From an uncultured Alphaproteobacteria bacterium (lineage in GTDB: Bacteria > Pseudomonadota > Alphaproteobacteria > HIMB59 > GCA-002718135): DNA of 64,000 nt. The notes below the pieces were generated by a model. The model made no database searches. It saw only the letters and a list, made by a program, of their open reading frames with translations, and was not told where the DNA came from. The position numbers and the translations under genes were made by a program. Positions 41,085 to 50,994 of this stretch are shown here, piece after piece. The stretch spans positions 124,001 through 188,000 of the forward strand of contig CACEMP010000001.1 in the NCBI GenBank assembly GCA_902560675.1, written 5' to 3'. Every line of letters begins with the position of its first letter. Within the stretch, counting starts at the first letter, position 1.

Positions 41085-42089
41085 TTATCTGAATGGAGGT
41101 GCGTATAAAATACCACCTTGAGTCCATAGAGCATTTAAACCTCTTGCAATTTCTAGAGGTGTGTCTGGACCAACGTTTGCTTCGTAAGATTCAGAGTAGT
41201 TACCAATTTGTTTAATAATTTGATAAGCCCAATCATTACTTAGCTCAAGCATTTCACCATAGTTACCCTCAACACCAAGAAGTCTTAGTACTTCAGGAAC
41301 ATTAGAGCTCATTTGAGCATCAACATTTTCAGATGTAACACCTAGTTCTTCAGCAATAATCATTGCATTTAAAGACCAACGAACTACGTCACCCCACTGG
41401 TGATCACCATGTCTTACAAGTGGACCAAGTGGTTCTTTTGAAATAATTTCTGGTAAAACTTTCCATTTATCTGGATTAGAAGCAGCAGCTCTAGTTGAAG
41501 AAAGACCTGAAGCATCAGTAGTATATACATCACATCTTCCAGCAAATAAGTTTTCTTTACCTTCATCATTAGTTTCAATTGGAAGCGCTTCGTAGCTGAT
41601 TCCATTTAATCTAAAAAAGTCAGCAAGGTTTAACTCTGTAGTAGTACCAGTTTGGATACATACAGTAGCACCATCAAGTTCAGTTGCACTTGATACACCA
41701 AGAGCAGATGGAACCATGAAACCTTGTCCATCATAGAAGTTTACACCTACGAACTCAAAACCAAGATTAACATCACGGCTAATAGTCCAAGTTGTATTTC
41801 TCGCTAACATATCAACTTCACCAGAAGCTAATGTTGGAAAACGAGATTTACCAGTAGTTGTAATAAATTCTACTTTTGAACGGTCTCCAAAAACAGCAAC
41901 TGCAACTGCACGACACATATCTGCATCTAGACCAGCCCATTCACCGCTATCATCTGGAGCAGCAAAACCAGCAAGACCAGTTGTTACTCCACATTTTAGA
42001 AAACCTCTATTTTTTACATCATCAAGAGTTCCAGCATTAGCTGAGAAAGCAAATGCAGCAACTGCAAAGATAGATAATAGTTTTTTCAT
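41085..42089 (-). CDS. aapJ: Amino-acid ABC transporter substrate-binding protein (AapJ-like)
   Basis: Signal peptide; LDDVKNRGFLKCGVTTGLAGFAAPDDSGEWAGLDADMCRAVAVAVFGD. Confidence 0.93.
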   Translation of the reverse strand: MKKLLSIFAVAAFAFSANAGTLDDVKNRGFLKCGVTTGLAGFAAPDDSGEWAGLDADMCRAVAVAVFGDRSKVEFITTTGKSRFPTLASGEVDMLARNTTWTISRDVNLGFEFVGVNFYDGQGFMVPSALGVSSATELDGATVCIQTGTTTELNLADFFRLNGISYEALPIETNDEGKENLFAGRCDVYTTDASGLSSTRAAASNPDKWKVLPEIISKEPLGPLVRHGDHQWGDVVRWSLNAMIIAEELGVTSENVDAQMSSNVPEVLRLLGVEGNYGEMLELSNDWAYQIIKQIGNYSESYEANVGPDTPLEIARGLNALWTQGGILYAPPFR

Positions 42090-42250
42090 ATTATTTTCTC
42101 CGTTTAAATAATTATTTAAATATCTTTTTTCAAAGATTGCTTCCCTATAGCAAATTAATAAGTTAATCCCAATAATAGATTTATTAAGCTTAAAATTGCC
42201 TACTATAATTTGTATATAAAGATTTTGGCTTATACAACATTTAGTTCTTT

Positions 42251-43411
42251 ATGAAAATAAAAACAAAATTAACAAAAATAGGTAGGAATCCTCTTAAACA
42301 AAAAGGGTTTATCAACCCTGGTACCTATAAAGGCTCTACAATGATCTTTAATACATTTAAAGATTATTTAAACGATATTAAAAATTTTGACGATAGAACA
42401 ACATTTTATGGAATAAATAAAAACCCATTTCATAAACAGTTAGAAGACAGTATTTCATTTTTATATAACTGCAATGACACAGTACTATCACCATCAGGAT
42501 TGGCCTCTATAGTAATACCTTTTTTTACCTTTTTAAAATCTGGTGATGAGGTTTTAATAAATGATAGTGTTTATAGTCCTACTAGAACTTTTTGTGAAAA
42601 CATCCTTAAGCAATATAATGTTAAAATAAAATATTTTCATCCAACAAAAAATATTAATAATTTTCAGAGATTAATTAACAGTAAAACAAGACTAATTTAT
42701 TTAGAATCACCAGGAACAGCAACTTTTGATATTATTGATATACCTTTCATTACAAAAATTGCTAAAAAAAATAAAATACCAACTGTTATGGATAATACTT
42801 GGGCCTCACCTTTATTTTGTAATCCAATTAAATTAGGAATTGATATTATTATAGACGCAGGAACTAAATATATAAACGGTCACTCAGATGTATTAATTGG
42901 TTTCGTCTCGTCTAATAAAAAATATTCCAAAAAAATAAGATCATCTTCAAAAACTTTAGGAATATGTCCTGGTTCAGAAGAAGTTTATTTAGCAATTAGA
43001 GGATTGCCAACACTTGAAATTCGAATGAGAGAAATTGAAAAAAATGCATTGTTAATGGCAAAATATTTATTAGAACATGATCTTGTATCTGATGTTTTCC
43101 ATCCAGCATTACCACATACAAAAAATCATAAAATATGGAAAAGAGATTTCTCTGGTAGTACCGGCTTATTTTCATTTATGCTGAAAAAGAAATATTCAAA
43201 TAATCAAATTGAAAAATTTTTTAATAAACTTAAAATTTTCAAATTGGGATACAGTTGGGGTGGATTTGATAGTCTCATTACCTTTCCTCCATTAGATAAA
43301 AGAGAGTTTAAAAATAGAAATACTGGAACTTTAATTAGATTATATTGTGGATTGGAAGACATTGATGATCAAATAAAAGATATTAAAAATGCATTAAAAA
43401 TTTTAAATTAA
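42251..43411 (+). CDS. metC: Cystathionine beta-lyase-like trans-sulfuration enzyme
   Basis: DNTWASPLFCNPIKLGIDIIIDAGTKYINGHSD PLP motif. Confidence 0.85.
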   Translation: MKIKTKLTKIGRNPLKQKGFINPGTYKGSTMIFNTFKDYLNDIKNFDDRTTFYGINKNPFHKQLEDSISFLYNCNDTVLSPSGLASIVIPFFTFLKSGDEVLINDSVYSPTRTFCENILKQYNVKIKYFHPTKNINNFQRLINSKTRLIYLESPGTATFDIIDIPFITKIAKKNKIPTVMDNTWASPLFCNPIKLGIDIIIDAGTKYINGHSDVLIGFVSSNKKYSKKIRSSSKTLGICPGSEEVYLAIRGLPTLEIRMREIEKNALLMAKYLLEHDLVSDVFHPALPHTKNHKIWKRDFSGSTGLFSFMLKKKYSNNQIEKFFNKLKIFKLGYSWGGFDSLITFPPLDKREFKNRNTGTLIRLYCGLEDIDDQIKDIKNALKILN

Positions 43412-44145
43412 TGGATTTATATTTTTATATTTTTGCATCATTGGGAGTTTTTGTATTTGGTTTATCTAAAGGTGGTGTACCTGGTCCAATAGCAATGTTA
43501 GCTGTTCCTGTTATGTCTTTTGCGATGAGTCCTTTACAAGCTGCTGGTATTTTGTTGCCACTTTTAATTATAATGGATTTTTCAGCAATCTACTTGTATT
43601 GGAAAAAATGGATAAATAGTATTTTAAAAATTATAATCCCGGCATCTATAATTGGAATTTTAATTGGAACTCTAACTTTTGAACTTACGAATGAAGATCA
43701 AATAAGAATAATGGTTGGCATTATATCAATTATTTTTGTTCTAGTTTCATTTATTCAGAAAAATAATTATTTGCTTAAACCAACCACAGTTAAAGGTTAC
43801 TTTTGGTCGTCTGTCGCTGGATATACTAGTTTTTTAATTCATGCAGGAAATCCACCGATTAACTTTTATATGCTTCCTCTAAAGTTAGATAAAATTTCAT
43901 TTATTGGAACAATGACATTGGCATTTATGGTTATAAATCTTGTCAAATTGGTTCCTTATTATTACGTTGGATTATTAGCACCTTCAAATCTTATGATTTC
44001 TCTTTATTTACTACCGCTAGCTTTTACCAGTGTTTTAATTGGTTACTTTGTACAAAAAAGAATTCCAGAAAAATTATTTTTTAATATTGTTTATGTTTTG
44101 CTTTTTTTGATTGGATGCAAATTAATATATGACGGAATAATTTAA
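43411..44145 (+). CDS. TauE/SafE family sulfite exporter/permease
   Basis: Multi-TM protein, GLSKGGVPGPIAMLAVPVM N-terminal motif. Confidence 0.85.
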   Translation: MDLYFYIFASLGVFVFGLSKGGVPGPIAMLAVPVMSFAMSPLQAAGILLPLLIIMDFSAIYLYWKKWINSILKIIIPASIIGILIGTLTFELTNEDQIRIMVGIISIIFVLVSFIQKNNYLLKPTTVKGYFWSSVAGYTSFLIHAGNPPINFYMLPLKLDKISFIGTMTLAFMVINLVKLVPYYYVGLLAPSNLMISLYLLPLAFTSVLIGYFVQKRIPEKLFFNIVYVLLFLIGCKLIYDGII

Positions 44146-44158
44146 ATTCCATAGATAG

Positions 44159-44575
44159 TTAAATTTTTGTTTTATAATCAGCTCTTTTAGCTTTTCTAAG
44201 CCCAAAGGGACCAGGAATAAATAATGTCATGGTATTTGTATTTGGTTTTAAGTCAACTCTATGTAAATGATCAGCTGATCTAAAACCAATGTAACCTGGT
44301 GCCCTCCAAAATTTACCTTTATTAGTAGTTTCCCAATAACCACCTTTTAAAATAATTGTTATATAAGGACAAAGATGATTATGAACTCCCTCACCATGAT
44401 CATCATCTAACATTATATGAAGCAAGATATTAAATGGAAACCATTTAGGTCTTTTTCTAAATAACAAATAATATCTTTCCATCCATGGTTTGGCCTTATG
44501 AAATTCTGGATGCGAAGGACCTCTGTCCAATACAATCTTTTTTCTTCCTAATTTTTCAAGTATTTTTAAGATCAT
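44159..44575 (-). CDS. Cupin-fold protein of unknown function
   Basis: HNHLCPYITIILKGGYWE...H pattern. Confidence 0.55.
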   Translation of the reverse strand: MILKILEKLGRKKIVLDRGPSHPEFHKAKPWMERYYLLFRKRPKWFPFNILLHIMLDDDHGEGVHNHLCPYITIILKGGYWETTNKGKFWRAPGYIGFRSADHLHRVDLKPNTNTMTLFIPGPFGLRKAKRADYKTKI

Positions 44576-45102
44576 ATTTTTAATTGAGGATATATTTCAG
44601 AAAATAATTTAGCTCCTTTTGAACAATTATCAATCCAATCATTATTTGAATTTTCATTTGCATAATCAGAAATATATTTAAAACATTTAAATCTAATATT
44701 ATGTAATTTGCATACTTTAGCAAAAGAGTAAGCTTCCATATCAACAATATCACAATCTATTTCTACTGATGATTGAACAAAACTATCTCCTGATGCGCAT
44801 ATATATCCCTCATCAGAATATATAATTTTTGATATAGGATCAAAAGGAGTTTCACCTAATTTAAAGTTCATTAGACCTCTTGCATCCATATCTCTTTGAA
44901 CGAACTTCGTGCATTCTACTAATCCTGATAAGTTTTGCTTTATTGAACCAGCTGTTCCATAATTAATTATTTCATTAGGTTGAAATTTTGAAATTAATTC
45001 CATAATTTTTATTGTAGCATTTATTTTTCCCACACCTGAGTAGTGGAAATCTTTAAGATTTGGAGTTTCTTCTTTAAGTGCTGCAATAAAAATTTGTCCC
45101 AT
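44572..45102 (-). CDS. MTA/SAH (5'-deoxyadenosine) nucleosidase-like, phosphorylase superfamily
   Basis: NYGTAGSI, DMEAYSFAKVCK, YISDYAN motifs. Confidence 0.75.
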   Translation of the reverse strand: MGQIFIAALKEETPNLKDFHYSGVGKINATIKIMELISKFQPNEIINYGTAGSIKQNLSGLVECTKFVQRDMDARGLMNFKLGETPFDPISKIIYSDEGYICASGDSFVQSSVEIDCDIVDMEAYSFAKVCKLHNIRFKCFKYISDYANENSNNDWIDNCSKGAKLFSEIYPQLKI

Positions 45103-45932
45103 TAATTAGGACCAATTTGTTTTATAATTTTTTTTGTAACTTTTGTTAAATCTTTAATCGTAGGTTTTAGTAATTGCAATCTATCATATGTTTTAGGATT
45201 ATTTTTGAGATTTTTTCTTAAAGCTTCCCCAAATGTCATTCTAATTTCAGTGCCAATATTTAGTTTTGCAACTTTTGTTTTTCTTGCTAGTTTTTTTCTT
45301 TGCTCTACAGGAATGCCGCTACTACCGTGAAGAACTAAAGGAATTTTTGTTTTTGCTTCAATTAAATTAATTTTGTTAAAATCAATACTCGCTTTTTTTG
45401 AAGTTTGTAAATGTGTATTACCAACTGAAATTGCCATTGCATCAATATTACTTTTGTTTGCAAAAGAAACTGCATCTTCAATATTGGTACCTTCTGAAAT
45501 TTTGCCATTATCATAACCTACAAAACCTATTTCTCCCTCAACAGAAATATTATGTTTGTGAGCTCTTGAAGCAATTTTTTTACTAATTTTTATATTTTCT
45601 TTTAAAGTTAATTTAGAACCATCAAACATCACAGATGTAAAGCCACTATCAATCCCCTCATAACATTCATCTAGAGTATATCCATGATCAACATGACAAC
45701 AAATATTCGTTTTTGTTTGACTCGCTAAATATCTAAACATTTTTCCTAATATTGGAATTGGTGTATGCGCTCTACATGAAGGGCCAGCTTGTAATATAAT
45801 CGGAATTCCAGTTTCATCAGCAGCTTGTGTAAAAGCTAAAGCGTCATCCCAGCCTAGTACAACTAAACCTGCTACTGCATAATTATTTTTATTTGCATCA
45901 TTTAAAATTTTTTTTAAATTTACTGCTGTCAT
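45102..45932 (-). CDS. Class II (zinc) ketose-bisphosphate aldolase, IolJ/FbaA family
   Basis: HVDHGYTLDECYEGIDSGFTSVMFDGSKL, LVLHGSSGIP. Confidence 0.88.
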   Translation of the reverse strand: MTAVNLKKILNDANKNNYAVAGLVVLGWDDALAFTQAADETGIPIILQAGPSCRAHTPIPILGKMFRYLASQTKTNICCHVDHGYTLDECYEGIDSGFTSVMFDGSKLTLKENIKISKKIASRAHKHNISVEGEIGFVGYDNGKISEGTNIEDAVSFANKSNIDAMAISVGNTHLQTSKKASIDFNKINLIEAKTKIPLVLHGSSGIPVEQRKKLARKTKVAKLNIGTEIRMTFGEALRKNLKNNPKTYDRLQLLKPTIKDLTKVTKKIIKQIGPN

Positions 45933-46775
45933 TTATTTGTATTTAGCAATCATATCCTTAATTCCAGGAATTGTTTCTACCTGATAAGCATGTTCAGGTT
46001 GAAAATATTGTACCAAAGATCTTTGAGATAATCCTCCAAGTATAGTGAAATAATACATTTCATAACCGGGTGCTACAACACATGGATGATAGCCAGTTCT
46101 AATCGTTATGGTTGAGCCATTAACTATGTGTTCTGCTTTGCCAACTTTATCATCAACCTGCTGAAATAATTGAAAACCAAATCCATTATTCGGTTTAAAT
46201 CTATAATTATAAGTTTCATCATGTCTTGTCTCATCAGGTAAACGATCAGTATCATGTTTATGTGGAGGAAAGCCAGACCATCCACCCTGACCCACAGTAT
46301 AAAGTTCATTACATAGTAATCTACCAACTTTATCATGATGCTTAGCACCTAAAATATGTTTAATTTTTCTATGAGTTTTAGTATCGTCAGAACCATACTG
46401 AACTACATCAATTTCATTTGTTCGAACAGCAAAAGGTTCAAGAGTTTTATCATACTTAGCACCAGCAATAAAAATTTCAGCATTTTCACTTGAAGATGTA
46501 AATTTTGCTTTAGTACTTGAAGGAACATAAACACCTTCTGGTTCTCCATCCCAAACATCAACTGTTCTAGTGCCTAATGACTCAACTTTTATTCCTTCAA
46601 TTTCTACATTAATTGTTCCAGTAGCTGGCACTATACATGTTTCATAACCAGGTGTTTGATATTCAAAAGATTGATCTTTATTTAATTTTACTATGTTAAA
46701 ATAATTTAAAGGAACTCTAATGTCTTCAATATCTACAATTGGCTTGTTTTTATTATCAAATGGTGGAATATGCAT
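45933..46775 (-). CDS. iolB: 5-deoxy-glucuronate isomerase family
   Basis: GGWSGFPPHKHDTDRLPDETRHDETYNYRFKPNNGFGFQ metal-binding/IolB signature. Confidence 0.9.
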   Translation of the reverse strand: MHIPPFDNKNKPIVDIEDIRVPLNYFNIVKLNKDQSFEYQTPGYETCIVPATGTINVEIEGIKVESLGTRTVDVWDGEPEGVYVPSSTKAKFTSSSENAEIFIAGAKYDKTLEPFAVRTNEIDVVQYGSDDTKTHRKIKHILGAKHHDKVGRLLCNELYTVGQGGWSGFPPHKHDTDRLPDETRHDETYNYRFKPNNGFGFQLFQQVDDKVGKAEHIVNGSTITIRTGYHPCVVAPGYEMYYFTILGGLSQRSLVQYFQPEHAYQVETIPGIKDMIAKYK

Positions 46776-46776
46776 A

Positions 46777-47763
46777 TTATTCTCCTTTATTAATTTTATT
46801 ATATTTCATAAATTCTAAAATTTCATTTAAATTTGGCATTGCTGGAGCACAACCAACCTTTGTTACTACAATCGCTGCCGCGGCTGAACCTATTTCTATA
46901 GATTTTTCTAAATCATTAGTCTTTAAAATTGATCCAATTAATGACCCCATAAATGCATCACCGGCTCCAGTTGGTTTCAAGGGCTTAACGGGGAATATTC
47001 CCTTTTTAATTTCTTTGTTCATTGCAAAAGTAATAGAGCCTTTTTCACCTTTTTTATAAATAATTAAGCTTAAATTTTTAGCTAATTGTCTAGCATAATC
47101 CAAACCATTGTTGTAATCACCAGCTAATATTCCAAACTCATCATCATTTCCAATTACACCACTACATTTACTTGCTGCTAAATTATAAACTTCTTTTGCT
47201 TTTTTTGATGACTCCCAGGTATATGGTCTATAATCAATGTCCATAATTACAGGAATATTATTTTTATTTGCTATATCTAAAGCATACAAAGTAGAACTCC
47301 TTGAAGGTTCAGCCGCTAGACAAGTCCCAGTAATTAATACACAATCAAAGTTTTGTATATTAGCGTTTTCAATATCACCTTTATTTAAAAATAAATCAGA
47401 AGCTTTATGTCTGTAAATAATTGATTGATGATCTTTAACTGTGGTTTCAACTATAGCAAAAGAAATTCTTGACTCATTTTTTTCAAACTTTACTAATTCG
47501 TTCTTAACCCCATAATGATTTAGTTGATTGATTGCTAATCTACCTAAAGCATCATCAGAAATTCTTGTCAATAAATTACAATTGCCTCCAAATAGAGTTA
47601 ACTGGACACCCATATTTGCAGAAGACCCGCCAAGATGAGTTATAAATGATTTAGCATTTTCAGTTTTAGTTCCAGGAGGTTCGGGATATATATCTATACC
47701 TGCTCTACCTATAAGTAAGAAATTATTTTTTTGTATTTTTGAAATTAAAAATTCCAACGACAT
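46777..47763 (-). CDS. iolC: PfkB kinase, 5-dehydro-2-deoxygluconokinase-like
   Basis: HLGGSSANMGVQLTLFGG, KPTGAGDAFMGSLIGS; upstream of iolB. Confidence 0.85.
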   Translation of the reverse strand: MSLEFLISKIQKNNFLLIGRAGIDIYPEPPGTKTENAKSFITHLGGSSANMGVQLTLFGGNCNLLTRISDDALGRLAINQLNHYGVKNELVKFEKNESRISFAIVETTVKDHQSIIYRHKASDLFLNKGDIENANIQNFDCVLITGTCLAAEPSRSSTLYALDIANKNNIPVIMDIDYRPYTWESSKKAKEVYNLAASKCSGVIGNDDEFGILAGDYNNGLDYARQLAKNLSLIIYKKGEKGSITFAMNKEIKKGIFPVKPLKPTGAGDAFMGSLIGSILKTNDLEKSIEIGSAAAAIVVTKVGCAPAMPNLNEILEFMKYNKINKGE

Positions 47764-47768
47764 AAAAA

Positions 47769-48110
47769 CTATTTATTTTTCATATCTATTAAATCAGCTT
47801 CATATTCAAATGGATCAATTTGATCAATACAACCAATATTAATTCCAGCTCCATTTGGATCACTTCGTCTGTAATGATGAGTATAAATTCCACAAATTTT
47901 ACAAAAAAAATGTTCAGCTATCATTGTATTAAATTTGTAAGAGGATAAATTTTCTTCACCCTTAATAAATGATATAGCCTCTTTAGGAACCATTGCCATT
48001 TTAGCGTTTTTTCTTTTACAAATTGAGCAATTACAATGTTTTATAATTTTCAAATCTGTAAAAACTTCGATTTGAACAGCTCCACAATGGCAATTTAAAC
48101 TATATTTCAT
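47769..48110 (-). CDS. GFA/CENP-V family zinc-binding protein
   Basis: CHCGAVQIE...CNCSICKRK...FFCKICGIYTHH cysteine pattern. Confidence 0.88.
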   Translation of the reverse strand: MKYSLNCHCGAVQIEVFTDLKIIKHCNCSICKRKNAKMAMVPKEAISFIKGEENLSSYKFNTMIAEHFFCKICGIYTHHYRRSDPNGAGINIGCIDQIDPFEYEADLIDMKNK

Positions 48111-48158
48111 TTTTAATATATATATTATAATGTTTAAATTTATTAAAGATAATAAAAT

Positions 48159-48782
48159 ATGAAAGAAAATTTAGTAATACAAGGACAGATTATCAGGCCC
48201 TTCTCACCAACAATTGGTAAGTATAAAATTCCTGATAACAAAGTAGATATTCTAAATAACCACATTGATGAAATATTAAAAGATGAAAAAAAAATTGAAG
48301 AATTGTATCATGGAAAAAAACTTGCTGGAGAAATCAAATATGAAATTAAATTAACAAAAGAATTTTTAGATAAACATATGTGTGAAATTCTTAGAGGTTA
48401 TGTTTTTAATTTTATAAAATCGACAATTAAAAAAGAAATTAGTAAATTTGATTTAAGATCTAGTTGGGCTGTTTGCCAGTTTGAAAGTGATTATAACCCA
48501 ATTCATTGGCATGATGGACACATTTCCGGTGTCATGTATACAAAAATGCCAGATGATCTTGGTTCATCATACAAAGATGAAAATAGAAATGGTAGAATAG
48601 CTTTCATACATGGTGCAACACAATTTTTAGTTTCTTCAGTTTATGAAGTTCAACCAAAGGTTGGTGATTTGTTTATTTTTCCAAGTTATATGATGCATAC
48701 AGTTTATCCATTTTTTTCTGATCAAGAAAGAAGATCAATATCATTTAATGCTTTTATTGATGATGATGTAGCAAGTTACTAA
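48159..48782 (+). CDS. 2OG-Fe(II) oxygenase-like protein
   Basis: PIHWHDGHISGVMY (HxD) ... VGDLFIFPSYMMHTVYPF distal His and RRSISFNAF. Confidence 0.7.
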   Translation: MKENLVIQGQIIRPFSPTIGKYKIPDNKVDILNNHIDEILKDEKKIEELYHGKKLAGEIKYEIKLTKEFLDKHMCEILRGYVFNFIKSTIKKEISKFDLRSSWAVCQFESDYNPIHWHDGHISGVMYTKMPDDLGSSYKDENRNGRIAFIHGATQFLVSSVYEVQPKVGDLFIFPSYMMHTVYPFFSDQERRSISFNAFIDDDVASY

Positions 48783-48786
48783 GTTT

Positions 48787-48862
48787 TGGCGCGCCCGAAA
48801 TGATTCGAACATTTGACCTACCGCTTAGAAGGCGGTTGCTCTATCCACTGAGCTACGGGCGC
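48787..48862 (-). tRNA. tRNA-Arg (TCT)
   Basis: Minus-strand GCGCCCGTAGCTCAGTGGATAGAGCAACCGCCTTCTAAGCGG...TTCGAATC...CGGGCGCGCCA. Confidence 0.95.
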
Positions 48863-48908
48863 TTAATTTGCATTTAACATAGTCTAAAAAATAATGAAAG
48901 ATTTATAC

Positions 48909-49214
48909 TTAATGTGTCCAAGGTTCTTTTCTATTAATATCAAAGTTTGAAGCATAACTTTTTGGTTTAATCTTTCGTTGTTTAGGCTCTTCAACAAAAT
49001 ACTGGTAATTATTTTTTTTTGCCCATTCAATTGCTTTCTCTTTTGTTTCAAAAAAAAGTTTAATTTGAGATTTTGTGTCTAGCGAACTATTCCATCCCAT
49101 TAGTGTATCTTTAGTTTTTTCAACCTCAGATATATATTCAGCAAGCCACATCTTAGTTTTTTTGTATCCTGATTGCATAGAAGTTTTTGAAGGTTTATAA
49201 ATTTTTATAGTCAT
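48909..49214 (-). CDS. ETC complex I subunit (NDUFS4-like)
   Basis: MQSGYKKTKMWLAEY...LMGWNSSLDTKSQIKLFFETKEKAIEWAKKNNYQYFV. Confidence 0.88.
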   Translation of the reverse strand: MTIKIYKPSKTSMQSGYKKTKMWLAEYISEVEKTKDTLMGWNSSLDTKSQIKLFFETKEKAIEWAKKNNYQYFVEEPKQRKIKPKSYASNFDINRKEPWTH

Positions 49215-50989
49215 TAGATTGCTGTTTCAAAATATTTATCATTATAATCATTATAGTATTTTCCACCAGATTTTATATTTTGACAAAGAACTTGTGTTTC
49301 AGTTAATAATTTAGTTAAAAAGAAGTTACCAGTTTCAATTTTAGATCTATAAAAACTATCATCTTGCTTTTCTAATTTTGCTAATGAAATTTCTATATAC
49401 CGCAACCAAATATAACCAAGAGAAATTAAAGATGATAAATTTAAAAATTCTACAGCGTGGGAGTTTATCTCGTTTTCATCATTTAATGATTTAATATATC
49501 CAAAAATACTTTTGTAAGAATCATATGATGGCATGAATAAATCAATATATTTTTTCATATCATGATTATTGTTAATTTTACCTTGATAACTATCAATCAT
49601 AGTAAAAAATTCATTAAATAATGCACCATTATCAGTTTGTAATTTCCTTCCTATCAAATCTAAAGCTTGAATACCGTTTGTTCCTTCATAGATTGTTGTA
49701 ATTCTAGCATCTCTTACCAATTGTTCCATTCCATGATCAGTAATAAAACCATGACCTCCATAGATTTGCATAGCTCTATTTGTATTTTCTACAGATTTGT
49801 CTGAAGCGTATGATTTAATAATTGGTGTCATAAGCGCTATAAAATTTTCAGATAATTTCTTATCTTTGTCATCTGAAGAATTTTCAATATTATCAAAATG
49901 ATTTCCAGTCAATAAAGTTAAGCCTCTGACTGCTTCATTAATCGATTTTATATACAATAAATTTTTTCTTATTTCAGGATGAACAATTATGGGATCAGCA
50001 ACTTGATTACTAGAAGATAATTTTCCTTGTAAACGCTCTTTCGAATAATAAAGTGCTGATTGATAAGCAGTTTCTGATAAACCTAAGCCTTGTATGCCTA
50101 CAAACAAACGAGCTCCATTCATCATTATAAACATTGCTCTCATTCCTTTATTAATATCACCTACTAACCAGCCCTTAGCTTCATTGTAATGCATTACACA
50201 GGTTGGACTTGCATGAATGCCCATCTTCTTTTCTATCGACCCACATTCAACTTTATTTCTATTTACAAAATTACCACTTTCATTTGGTAAAAATTTAGGA
50301 ACCAAAAATAAACTAATGCCCTTTATACCAGGAGGTGCGTTAGGTGTTCTTGCTAAAACAAGATGAATAATATTATCACTTAAATCATGCTCACCACAGG
50401 TAATAAAAATTTTGGTTCCAGTAATACTATAACTTCCATCATCTAACGGTGTTGCCATTGTTTTACTTAAGCCAAGATCTGTTCCGCATTGTGGTTCAGT
50501 TAAATTCATTGTTCCTGTCCACTTGCCACTAGTTAAATTTGGCAGATAAATATTTTTCAAATCTTTATTAGCACTTTTTTCAATTGCATCGATAGCGTTT
50601 GCTGTAAGGCCTGGATATAGACCAAATGACATATTAGTAGAGCTTATCATTTCATCTAAAATCATATTCATAATATAAGGTAAATTTTGACCACCAAATT
50701 CTTCTTTTACTTTCAGTCCCTGCCAGCCATTTTCAGAAAAAGTTTTATAAGCTTCTTTAAATCCTTTTGGCGCGGTCACAACTCCATTATTAAATGAACA
50801 TCCTTCACTATCTCCACTTTGATTGAGTGGGAGTAAAGTTTCTTCACATAGTTTTGCTGCTTCTTCAATAATGAGCATTAGATCGCTTGTTTCTAAATCT
50901 AATTTTTTTAATGTTTCACTTTTTTTCAGATTTAAAAAATCTTCAATTAGAAATTTAAACTCACGTAGTGGTGTTTTATAAATTTGCAT
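49214..50989 (-). CDS. Acyl-CoA dehydrogenase (long, about 591 aa subtype)
   Basis: GTMNLTEPQCGTDLG, MQIYGGHGFITDHGMEQLVRDARITTIYEGTNGIQ. Confidence 0.93.
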   Translation of the reverse strand: MQIYKTPLREFKFLIEDFLNLKKSETLKKLDLETSDLMLIIEEAAKLCEETLLPLNQSGDSEGCSFNNGVVTAPKGFKEAYKTFSENGWQGLKVKEEFGGQNLPYIMNMILDEMISSTNMSFGLYPGLTANAIDAIEKSANKDLKNIYLPNLTSGKWTGTMNLTEPQCGTDLGLSKTMATPLDDGSYSITGTKIFITCGEHDLSDNIIHLVLARTPNAPPGIKGISLFLVPKFLPNESGNFVNRNKVECGSIEKKMGIHASPTCVMHYNEAKGWLVGDINKGMRAMFIMMNGARLFVGIQGLGLSETAYQSALYYSKERLQGKLSSSNQVADPIIVHPEIRKNLLYIKSINEAVRGLTLLTGNHFDNIENSSDDKDKKLSENFIALMTPIIKSYASDKSVENTNRAMQIYGGHGFITDHGMEQLVRDARITTIYEGTNGIQALDLIGRKLQTDNGALFNEFFTMIDSYQGKINNNHDMKKYIDLFMPSYDSYKSIFGYIKSLNDENEINSHAVEFLNLSSLISLGYIWLRYIEISLAKLEKQDDSFYRSKIETGNFFLTKLLTETQVLCQNIKSGGKYYNDYNDKYFETAI

Positions 50990-50994
50990 AATAT

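Noticed and set aside
42090-42250. Possible SAM riboswitch before the metC-like gene
   Set aside because: No SAM-I, SAM-II or SAM-V consensus elements recognised; it is a divergent promoter region shared with aapJ.
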